Source: JBCCCJ01 sp039029315 (lineage in GTDB: Bacteria > Bacteroidota > Bacteroidia > J057). From it: 64,000 nt of DNA. Both the position numbers and the translations under genes were made by a program. The stretch spans positions 57,056 to 121,055 of the forward strand of contig JBCCGK010000022.1 in the NCBI GenBank assembly GCA_039029315.1, in the 5' to 3' direction. The notes under the pieces were generated by a model. It did not search any database and was not told where the DNA came from. It worked only from the letters and a program-made list of their open reading frames with translations. This document shows, piece by piece, positions 36,167-42,138 of this stretch (positions within the stretch are counted from its first letter, which is position 1; each line of letters begins with the position of its first letter).

Positions 36167-36271
36167 TTATATTTCCCTTGTGCGTGAAAAAGGGCAGGAA
36201 TTGGCACCTTGCTCTGAAGGAGGTGGTTGCCAGAGGGTCATAGAGCCTGTTCTCTCACCTCTTCTGTATAA
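36167..36271 (-). promoter_or_regulatory. SAM-I (S-box) riboswitch
   Basis: Read on the minus strand: outer stem TTATA (36271-36267) with TATAA (36171-36167); core AGAAGAGGTGAGAGAACAGG; then CTCTATGACCCTCTGGCAACC; a helix ending in the invariant GGTGCCAATTCC; and a P4 hairpin CCCTT...AAGGG. The GGCAACC and GGTGCNAATTCC blocks are the hallmarks of SAM-I aptamers. It lies about 300 bases upstream of cysH on its strand and would report S-adenosylmethionine status to the sulfate-reduction/siroheme operon. A terminator between aptamer and cysH was not recognised, so the expression platform is unclear (possibly translational). Confidence 0.88.
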
Positions 36272-36465
36272 ATCAATAAATCTTAACTCGTAAAATCTTC
36301 TTCAAAGCACGGGAGCTTTTTTGGTATTTCCAAAGGAATCCTTGTTTTTTCTTTCACGAAATTGTTAAAATATTGACTCTCAGTAAGAAAAAATCATAAC
36401 AAAACATGCGAATATTTGAATATAATGAAATCAATTTGTCGTTTATCTGACAAAAATAAATTTCG

Positions 36466-36473
36466 CATCTTTG
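36466..36473 (+). promoter_or_regulatory. Probable -7 element of the siroheme synthase-like gene
   Basis: CATCTTTG (consensus TAnnTTTG, one mismatch) sits 4 bases before the ATG at 36478, so the mRNA would be nearly leaderless. A TTTG at 36435 is somewhat far for a -33 box. The rest of the gap 36272-36465 is AT-rich without other signals. Confidence 0.4.
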
Positions 36474-36477
36474 ACCC

Positions 36478-37077
36478 ATGAATGAATTGTATCCTATTTT
36501 CCTCAAAGCGCGTAGACTCAAGTTTCTCATTGTTGGAGGGGGAGCAGTTGGGGAAGAAAAACTTCACAACCTGCTGAGAAGTAGTCCTCAAGCCACGGTC
36601 TTGTTGGTCGCTCCAACAATCAGAAAAGGAATTCTCAGTCTGGCCGTCAAGCATCCTGCTGTTGAATTACAGCATGAACCCTTTGTTGAGTCCCATTTGG
36701 AAGGAATTGACATCGCCATCCTGGCTACCGAAAAACAGGAAGTAAATCTGAAAATCAGGGAATTGGCACGTGCAAGAGGCATTCTAACCAATGTCGCAGA
36801 CAGCCCGGATCTCTGTGATTTTTATATGTGTTCGATTGTGACCAAAGGCGATTTGAAGATCGGTATTTCTACCAATGGAAAGTCTCCTACTTTTGCCAAA
36901 CGATTTCGACAACTACTGGAGGCCACCCTCCCGGATAGCATCCCGGACCTCCTCAATAATCTTCGAAGTATTCGTGATCGACTGTCAGGAGATTTTACAC
37001 AAAAGGTAGAAAAACTCAATGCCATCACTCAAAATATGGTGGCAGATGAGAAAATGGAGGATAGGACCAAAAAATGA
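36478..37077 (+). CDS. Precorrin-2 dehydrogenase/sirohydrochlorin ferrochelatase-like protein (siroheme synthase N-domain)
   Basis: 199 residues, the length of stand-alone Met8p/SirC-type proteins. NAD-binding motif LIVGGGAVGEEKLHNLL (about 17-33), the central segment DIAILATEKQEVNLKI (about 79-94) with NVADSPDLCDFYMCSIVTKGDLKIGISTNGKSPTFAKR (about 103-140). It oxidises precorrin-2 to sirohydrochlorin and may insert iron to make siroheme. It is divergent from the operon that holds cobA and the siroheme enzyme, across a region with the SAM riboswitch, so it belongs to the same process but has a separate promoter. Confidence 0.9.
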   Translation: MNELYPIFLKARRLKFLIVGGGAVGEEKLHNLLRSSPQATVLLVAPTIRKGILSLAVKHPAVELQHEPFVESHLEGIDIAILATEKQEVNLKIRELARARGILTNVADSPDLCDFYMCSIVTKGDLKIGISTNGKSPTFAKRFRQLLEATLPDSIPDLLNNLRSIRDRLSGDFTQKVEKLNAITQNMVADEKMEDRTKK

Positions 37078-37211
37078 ATAACGAAGAAGAAGCCCAATTG
37101 GTTCCTTTTCCTGCAATTTTTCCCAATCATTTGTACAGATTTCCCGATTTTCTAATTTTAGGATAATCATTTTTCCATCCCACCTAACTTAGCAAAAACA
37201 CACAACTGCCT

Positions 37212-37256
37212 ATGAAGAATCAACTACTACTACTTTCCATTGGGGTCGACGTTTAG
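37212..37256 (+). CDS. Leucine-run leader peptide, 14 residues
   Basis: ATG AAG AAT CAA CTA CTA CTA CTT... encodes MKNQLLLLSIGVDV, stopping at TAG inside the hairpin of a terminator (next entry). The four consecutive Leu codons (three CTA) resemble those of transcription attenuator leaders for leucine or tRNA-Leu-responsive operons. A TAACTTAG 20 bases upstream is a fair -7 element. The downstream gene is a VOC protein, not a leucine gene, so the attenuation target is unclear; the short transcript may be the functional product. Too short for confident coding prediction. Confidence 0.4.
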   Translation: MKNQLLLLSIGVDV

Positions 37257-37272
37257 TCGGCCCTTTTGTTTT
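37243..37272 (+). terminator. Rho-independent terminator/attenuator overlapping the leader stop codon
   Basis: GGGTCGAC-GTTTA-GTCGGCCC forms an 8-bp stem (one G.T pair) with a 5-base loop, followed by TTTTGTTTT. The stop codon of the leader lies in the loop/second arm, so a ribosome pausing on the Leu codons would sit about 8-18 bases upstream of the hairpin. Confidence 0.7.
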
Positions 37273-37279
37273 ACCTTTG
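37272..37279 (+). promoter_or_regulatory. -7 element of the VOC gene
   Basis: TACCTTTG matches TAnnTTTG exactly, 4 bases before the ATG at 37284, right after the terminator T-run. This makes the VOC gene independently expressed, with a leaderless mRNA. Confidence 0.5.
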
Positions 37280-37283
37280 TATC

Positions 37284-37667
37284 ATGCTTCTCAAAGTTCA
37301 TCATATAGCCATCATTTGCTCTGATTACAGTCGCTCCAAAACTTTTTATACAGAAGTTCTGTCCCTGCCAATTCTGCGGGAAACCTATCGGGCAGGCAGG
37401 GATTCATATAAGCTGGATCTAGCTGTAGGCAGCGACTATCAGATTGAGTTGTTTTCTTTTCCCAACCCTCCCGAACGGCCCTCTTATCCTGAGGCAAGTG
37501 GTCTGAGGCATCTGGCATTTGAGGTAGACAAACTAGAACCTGTGATTGAGCGCCTTCATCACCATGGAATAGAGACTGAGGAGATCCGAACCGACAAGCA
37601 GACAGGAAAGCGCTTTACGTTCTTCGCAGATCCTGATGGACTCCCGCTGGAATTGTATGAACGATAG
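37284..37667 (+). CDS. VOC-family metalloprotein, glyoxalase I/YaeR-like
   Basis: 127 residues from the ATG at 37284, which follows a -7 element by 4 bases (the open frame begins at 37266). Pattern of the small glyoxalase-like group: KVHHIAIICSDYSRSKTFYTEVL (about 4-26, His6 a metal ligand), DYQIELFSFPNPPERPSYPEASGLRHLAFEV (about 53-84) and FFADPDGLPLELYE (about 113-126). This is the YaeR/GloA2 subgroup, probably a divalent-metal enzyme or binding protein, with unknown substrate. It is close to the size of a single half of glyoxalase I. No partners are adjacent. Confidence 0.88.
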   Translation: MLLKVHHIAIICSDYSRSKTFYTEVLSLPILRETYRAGRDSYKLDLAVGSDYQIELFSFPNPPERPSYPEASGLRHLAFEVDKLEPVIERLHHHGIETEEIRTDKQTGKRFTFFADPDGLPLELYER

Positions 37668-37741
37668 AGTTTGGGACTCCGAATTTCTGATGCTATTTTC
37701 GTCATAGAAGAAGAGCCAACCGATTTGCAAGATGTGATTAT

Positions 37742-37766
37742 TAAATCCGTCAGGCTGACGGATTTA
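37742..37766. repeat. Palindromic element, copy 1
   Basis: TAAATCCGTCAG, a single G, then CTGACGGATTTA: a perfect 12-bp inverted repeat. The second copy at 37822-37846 is identical except that it is the reverse complement (central C). Not a typical terminator, as no T-run follows. Sits between the VOC gene and the KilA-N gene. Confidence 0.75.
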
Positions 37767-37821
37767 ACAGCAAAGACAATGCAGTCGGCTGATAAACAAT
37801 AGATTACAAAGAGGTTGGATG

Positions 37822-37846
37822 TAAATCCGTCAGCCTGACGGATTTA
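37822..37846. repeat. Palindromic element, copy 2 (reverse complement of copy 1)
   Basis: Same 12-bp arms as copy 1 with a central C; 80 bases from it and 25 bases before the ATG chosen for the KilA-N gene. Either a REP-like pair or an operator for the KilA-N protein. Confidence 0.75.
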
Positions 37847-37870
37847 GATTTGCCAGAAGCTGCTAGAATT

Positions 37871-38707
37871 ATGGCTGGTGAGAATAAGATTATCGTTGAA
37901 GGGAGAAGTATCTCCTATGAGGTGCTGGATGAGACAAATTTCTTTTCACTTAATGAAATGGTGAGTGATTCTGATCATCCTGGACAGATCATTCAGACAT
38001 GGATTCGACTCAGGTCAACCCTGGAATATCTCAAGGTCTGGGAAAAACATAACAATCCCTCCTTTCATCCGCAGCTTGCAGACACGTTTATTGCTGACTC
38101 TGGCAAGCCGACCTTCACGATGACTCCAACAAAATGGGCGACTCAGACTTCCTCCAAAGGAATATTTACCAAAAGAGGTAGATATGGTGGTACCTGGGCA
38201 CATGTGGATATTGCTCTGGAGTTCGCAGCCTATTTGTCCCCCAAGTTTCGATATGAAATGATCCTGTCTCTCAAGGAAGTCTATGAGATTGAGCGCAATA
38301 TTTTGAAAGGGGGATGGTCCATGAGCCGATTTTTCTCAAAAATCAACTATCATCTTCAAACCAATGCAATCAAAGAATACCTGGAGCCCCGTATGGACTC
38401 TGGCGAAAGAAGGAACCTCTATGCATCAGAAGCTGATCTTGTCAATGTGGCAGTATTTGGGATAACGGCGAAACAATGGCGGGAGGAAAATCCTGAATTG
38501 AGCCATAAAGGCCAGAATATCAGAGATCAAGCAAGTATGGCTGATCTGGTTGTATTGGCAAATCTCGAAAGCGCCAATTCACAAATGATAGAAGCGGGTC
38601 TGGATCAAGCATCCAGGCTGGACCGCATGCAACAATTGGCTGTAAGGCAGTATCGAGTATTGTCCAAGCAACTCCTCCCCCCCAAAGATCAACACTTGCT
38701 TGAGTGA
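37871..38707 (+). CDS. KilA-N domain protein
   Basis: 278 residues from the ATG at 37871; the open frame starts with TTG at 37850. KilA-N landmarks: FFSLNEMVS, IQTWIRLRSTLEYLKVWEKHNNPSF (about 45-70), WATQTSSKGIFTKRGRYGGTWAHVDIALEFAAYLSPKFR (about 100-138). The C-terminal half is helical (GERRNLYASEADLVNVAVFGITAKQWREENP, about 180-220), a segment commonly found after KilA-N in bacterial homologues. The domain binds DNA and is common in phages and large DNA viruses; in bacterial chromosomes it usually marks a transferred gene. Two palindromes lie just upstream. No toxin, integrase or phage genes are adjacent. Function unknown. Confidence 0.85.
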   Translation: MAGENKIIVEGRSISYEVLDETNFFSLNEMVSDSDHPGQIIQTWIRLRSTLEYLKVWEKHNNPSFHPQLADTFIADSGKPTFTMTPTKWATQTSSKGIFTKRGRYGGTWAHVDIALEFAAYLSPKFRYEMILSLKEVYEIERNILKGGWSMSRFFSKINYHLQTNAIKEYLEPRMDSGERRNLYASEADLVNVAVFGITAKQWREENPELSHKGQNIRDQASMADLVVLANLESANSQMIEAGLDQASRLDRMQQLAVRQYRVLSKQLLPPKDQHLLE

Positions 38708-38852
38708 AAATCCATTTCTTCCTGTCTATTCAAGAGAAAGTATCATCGATTTCTGGTCCTATCTGCCAAAAAAATTCTGTAAGTTAGTATACTTCTATTT
38801 TTTTGCTGGTTGAAGAGCTCTTACTTATATCCAATACTCCCAGATAACAACT

Positions 38853-39908
38853 ATGCATCTACAGCCCAAAACAATTCTGCTACTCCTACCTGTCCTGCTA
38901 TTATTGGCATGTGGGCCTTCTCAGACAGCGACAGAAGGTCAGAAAGAGATAAATCTGACTGATGAAGAATATGCACCCGGACGGCAACTCGTGTCCCAGG
39001 ATGGATCTTTTGATGAGATCGTCGCGCCGGATACAGAAATAGAAGTCTTAGCAGAAGGATTTGACTGGACAGAAGGTCCTGTCTGGATTCCTGAAGCAGA
39101 GTATCTTTTGTTTACTGATATTCCGCCAAATTCGATTTTCAAATGGAAGGAAGATGAAGGGAAGTCACTCTATCTGACTCCATCCGGCTATACTGGAGAA
39201 GCAGGGAGAGGGGGAGAAAAAGGCGCCAATGGGCTGATCCTGAGTCCAGAAGGTCGATTGGTGCTGTGCCAACATGGTGATCGACGTGTGGCGATGATGG
39301 ATGCACCTCTAGAGTCTCCTGCCGCCAATTACGTCACTCTGGCTGGCACCTTCGAAGGCAAACGGTTCAACAGTCCCAATGATGCCACATTTCACAGCAA
39401 TGGAGACCTGTATTTCACCGATCCTCCTTATGGTCTGGAGAAAAATATGGATGATCCTGCCAAGGAAATTCCTTTTCAGGGCGTATATATTCGTCGGACG
39501 GACGGAACCGTAGAATTGCTGACTGATGGCATGAGTCGTCCCAATGGGATTGCCTTTTCCCCGGATGAGCAGACCTTATATGTGGCCAATTCAGACCCCA
39601 AACAAGCTATCTGGATGGCATTTGATCTGGATGAAAATGGAAAAATAGCCAGCAAACGGATTCTGTTTGACGCTACAGATCAGGTAGGACCAGAGAACAA
39701 AGGCCTCCCCGATGGCCTCAAGGTTCGCCAGGATGGGATCATCTTTGCCACTGGACCAGGAGGTGTATGGGTGTTCAATCCAGAAGGGCAACACCTTGGC
39801 ACAATCAGAACTGGACAAGCCACCTCTAATTGTGCCCTCGGCAATGGCGATGAATACCTGTACCTGACAGCAGATATGTATCTGATGCGTGTGAGATTGG
39901 CAGGCTAA
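38853..39908 (+). CDS. SMP-30/gluconolactonase-family lipoprotein
   Basis: 351 residues. Lipoprotein signal peptide ending in LLLLAC (lipobox, Cys about 21). The beta-propeller follows: EGFDWTEGPVWIPEAEYLLFTDIP (about 67-90), GANGLILSPEGRLVLCQHGDRRV (about 124-148), NSPNDATFHSNGDLYFTDPPYGL (about 173-196), SRPNGIAFSPDEQTLYVANSD (about 220-245) and GLPDGLKVRQDGIIFATGPGGV (about 282-305). The metal-ligand Asn and Asp residues of the family fall in these NG/ND motifs. Periplasm- or surface-anchored calcium-dependent lactonase; physiological substrate probably a sugar lactone. Convergent with the first of three paralogues, 5 bases apart. Confidence 0.9.
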   Translation: MHLQPKTILLLLPVLLLLACGPSQTATEGQKEINLTDEEYAPGRQLVSQDGSFDEIVAPDTEIEVLAEGFDWTEGPVWIPEAEYLLFTDIPPNSIFKWKEDEGKSLYLTPSGYTGEAGRGGEKGANGLILSPEGRLVLCQHGDRRVAMMDAPLESPAANYVTLAGTFEGKRFNSPNDATFHSNGDLYFTDPPYGLEKNMDDPAKEIPFQGVYIRRTDGTVELLTDGMSRPNGIAFSPDEQTLYVANSDPKQAIWMAFDLDENGKIASKRILFDATDQVGPENKGLPDGLKVRQDGIIFATGPGGVWVFNPEGQHLGTIRTGQATSNCALGNGDEYLYLTADMYLMRVRLAG

Positions 39909-39913
39909 GCTAG

Positions 39914-40528
39914 TCAGCCATCTTTTTGTATCCATACCCCAATGAAAAACTGAATGCCTCCAAAGGATTTTTTGACATCCTTGGGGGTGTTAACTGTTTG
40001 GCCGCCGGTGTAATCCTTTTTTACCCCAGTCAGATCAGATACGGGAATGTAATACAGACCGACTCCCGCAATTCCATTGAGCCCATGATTCCAGAAACGA
40101 ACACCGCCCTGTAGTCTGAGAAATGGATTCCTACCTGGAGTCTGGAGACTGAAATGTTCAGAATAAACCCCTGAATAGTGGTCAAAATCTGCCTGAATCA
40201 CCATCCCAGCCTCAAAACGGGAAACCCACCGTTTACTTGTGGAGAATACATGCATGCCCAATCCTGAGAGACGATGGTTTTTATACCCATCATTCATAGT
40301 CCATCTCCCGCCACCCAGACCAATACCAAGCTTGTTGGTAAGCCGATAGCCGAGCCCCAATTGAACATGATTGAAATCCAGTCCATGACAGCAGTCTAGC
40401 TTGTAGATGAATCCCGCTGCATGGAGAACCAGTTTATCTGTAGTTGGGAAGGAGATAGCTTGTGCGAAAAGAAAGGAGGGACTCCCAATTAAGAACAAAA
40501 GAAAGCAAAGAATGGAATGAAGCTGCAT
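39914..40528 (-). CDS. Outer-membrane-type protein, tandem paralogue 1 of 3
   Basis: 204 residues with signal peptide (MQLHSILCFLLFLIGSPSFLFAQ). The mature part is beta-strand-like with Gly/aromatic alternation (VQLGLGYRLTNKLGIGLGG, FLRLQGGVRFW, GIAGVGLYYI, IQFFIGVWIQKDG), suggesting a small beta-barrel. Shares with its two neighbours the blocks LHAAGF/LHASGF, LGIGLGGGRWT/IGIGIGATHWS, SRFEAGM/FRLESGF, FLRLQGGVRF/FFRLQAAVRF and a final IGVWIQK/IGIHLQ. No family name was recognised. Placed at the end of a run of three separate same-strand genes; a MITE lies upstream of its start. Confidence 0.7.
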   Translation of the reverse strand: MQLHSILCFLLFLIGSPSFLFAQAISFPTTDKLVLHAAGFIYKLDCCHGLDFNHVQLGLGYRLTNKLGIGLGGGRWTMNDGYKNHRLSGLGMHVFSTSKRWVSRFEAGMVIQADFDHYSGVYSEHFSLQTPGRNPFLRLQGGVRFWNHGLNGIAGVGLYYIPVSDLTGVKKDYTGGQTVNTPKDVKKSFGGIQFFIGVWIQKDG

Positions 40529-40563
40529 AAGATTGGTTGAATGATTGAAACAAAAAAGTATGA

Positions 40564-40724
40564 GAGACTGTTTAGGAATCTGTGCTAAGAATTTTTATGG
40601 TGTATCTTTTTCTCAACTAAGGCTCTTTTTTGTTCTCATAGTGGAGCTAAGGGAACAAAAAAAGCCGCTGGATGAGGAAAAAAGACACATACAAAGAGTA
40701 AGTGATAGATGTTTAAACAGTCTC
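40564..40724. mobile_element. Foldback MITE, copy 1 (IS5-like ends)
   Basis: Terminal inverted repeats GAGACTGTTTA (40564) and TAAACAGTCTC (ending 40724), extendable by TGA/TCA. Inside, GGCTCTTTTTTGTTCTCATAG pairs with a complement beginning after a short loop, so most of the 161 bp folds into one hairpin. No coding capacity; the 99-codon plus frame across it (40545-40841) is artefactual. A second, similar copy begins at 63859. The GAGACTGTTTA ends resemble those of IS5-group elements, which would supply the transposase in trans. Confidence 0.75.
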
Positions 40725-40745
40725 TCAATCCCAACTTTCGTGTTG

Positions 40746-41345
40746 TTATCTCTTTTGGAGATGTATCCCCAGAAACAACTTAATGTCTCTGGAGGAGATG
40801 GTCCGCTCTATAAATTCCAACTGCGGAACCCCCGGCAATAAGCCTCTTCGTTCTCCTGTCAACTGTGCTTGTGGAACAAGTGCTGCGGAGACCCCAACCA
40901 CCCCGATACGAAAAAATCGAATACCAGCCTGAATTCGCAAAAATGAGCTGCGAAATCTGTTGGCCAAATGAAGGTCTTCCTCGATGACACTCCCGGCATC
41001 CACACTCGAAAATTTGGTCAGAACACCGATTTCCAATCGCGAAAGGAGATGTCGGCTCCCAACCTGAAGATGTGGGGCAATCCCGCTCACCCTTGTCTTG
41101 CCAGGAGAATTGGATTGAGTCCAACTTGCCCAGCCTATACCAACTCCAATGTATTTGTTGACCCGAAGTCCTAGGCTAGTCTGGAGGTGTCGTTGTGAGC
41201 GGCCATATTCTGGCGCCAGAAATTGAAAGGCGGAAAGATGCAAATATCCCTTTTGGTAAAGGGTTTGGGGGAAGGTCTGGGCTGAGAGCTGCGTGAATGA
41301 GCATGTGCCAATAAAGACGCAAATGAGAGATAATTGAATGTTCAT
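40746..41345 (-). CDS. Outer-membrane-type protein, tandem paralogue 2 of 3
   Basis: 199 residues with signal peptide (MNIQLSLICVFIGTCSFTQLSAQ). Same block order as paralogue 3: QTLYQKGYLHLSAFQF, HLQTSLGLRVNKYIGVGIGWASWT, HLQVGSRHLLSRLEIGVLTKFSS, SSFLRIQAGIRFFRIGVVGVSAALVPQAQLTGE, LFLGIHLQKR. Alternating hydrophobic residues suggest transmembrane beta strands. Lies between paralogue 3 and the MITE, all on the minus strand. Role unknown. Confidence 0.7.
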   Translation of the reverse strand: MNIQLSLICVFIGTCSFTQLSAQTFPQTLYQKGYLHLSAFQFLAPEYGRSQRHLQTSLGLRVNKYIGVGIGWASWTQSNSPGKTRVSGIAPHLQVGSRHLLSRLEIGVLTKFSSVDAGSVIEEDLHLANRFRSSFLRIQAGIRFFRIGVVGVSAALVPQAQLTGERRGLLPGVPQLEFIERTISSRDIKLFLGIHLQKR

Positions 41346-41399
41346 GGTACAAGTATAAATTGGATGAATAGATAGATTTAGATCATCCCAACTGAAACA

Positions 41400-41999
41400 T
41401 TATGGACGTTGTAAATGAATGCCTATGAAAAGTTGGAGCTTGGCCAGAGTGACAAATGAAGTGATGGGTTCTATCTCTACAGGAGAATTCATGAACCATA
41501 TTGTTTCTCCTTGTAGGGAAGTCTTGGGAATCAGGATAATAGAGGTTCCTGCGACAGCAATTTTCCAAAATCGAACGGCTGCCTGCAAGCGAAAAAAAGG
41601 ATCAAATGCCTTCTTTGGCAAGGATAGTTTTCGTTCATAGAAGAGGCGGGTAGATTGGATTGAATAATTAGTCAGAAAACCGGATTCGAGCCGAAAAAGC
41701 AAGCGTTGGTGAGAGAATTGAAGATGGGGCCCAAGTCCTGAGAGGAAGGTGCTGCTATCCTCACTCATGGCAGACCAGTGGGTTGCCCCAATCCCGATTC
41801 CGATAGAAGAAGAGAGCTTGACTCCTAGGCTTGCTTGTAGGTGTTCGCCTGCGCGAGTTTCATTGTCAAACCAGACATAATAAAAACCTGAGGCATGCAA
41901 GTAGAGCTTTTGACTCCATTTGTGAGAGAGGGATTGTCCGAAGAGAAAATGGGGGAGTAAAAAAAGAAAGAAGAGGAAAAAAAATGAATCCTTGTTCAT
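41400..41999 (-). CDS. Outer-membrane-type protein, tandem paralogue 3 of 3
   Basis: 199 residues with signal peptide (MNKDSFFFLFFLFLLPHFLFGQ). Blocks shared with paralogue 2: SQKLYLHASGFYYV, EHLQASLGVKLSSSIGIGIGATHWS, HLQFSHQRLLFRLESGFLTNYS, DPFFRLQAAVRFWKIAVAGTSIILIPKTSLQGE, LQLFIGIHLQRP. Same length as paralogue 2, so the pair looks like a recent duplication with paralogue 1 more divergent. Two dyads lie upstream (42029-42091) and may control this gene. Role unknown. Confidence 0.7.
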   Translation of the reverse strand: MNKDSFFFLFFLFLLPHFLFGQSLSHKWSQKLYLHASGFYYVWFDNETRAGEHLQASLGVKLSSSIGIGIGATHWSAMSEDSSTFLSGLGPHLQFSHQRLLFRLESGFLTNYSIQSTRLFYERKLSLPKKAFDPFFRLQAAVRFWKIAVAGTSIILIPKTSLQGETIWFMNSPVEIEPITSFVTLAKLQLFIGIHLQRP

Positions 42000-42028
42000 A
42001 ATCAGTTGGCATTAACAAACACATATGA

Positions 42029-42091
42029 GGAGACAATGGTCTCCACGAATATATAGGTGTCAATACCAATGAATGATCAGACATTCATTGG
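42029..42091. repeat. Two inverted repeats upstream of paralogue 3
   Basis: GGAGAC-aatg-GTCTCC (42029-42044) and CCAATGAATG-atcaga-CATTCATTGG (42066-42091, a perfect 10-bp dyad). They lie 30 and 67 bases upstream of the start of the gene at 41999 and after the stop of the enolase-superfamily gene. Without a T-run on the minus strand they look more like operators than a terminator. Confidence 0.5.
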
Positions 42092-42138
42092 GCATAAATT
42101 AAGAAAATTATTGCGAATGGCCTACTGATAGGAAAAAA

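Noticed and set aside
36099..36293. 64-codon plus-strand frame near 36200
   Set aside because: It lies antisense to the SAM riboswitch; composition fits a structured RNA, not a protein.
37742..37846. The two palindromes as a minimal CRISPR array
   Set aside because: Only two copies, in opposite orientation, with a 55-base spacer and no cas genes.
40545..40841. 98-codon plus-strand frame between paralogues 1 and 2
   Set aside because: It is formed by the MITE and the antisense of paralogue 2; no conserved features.
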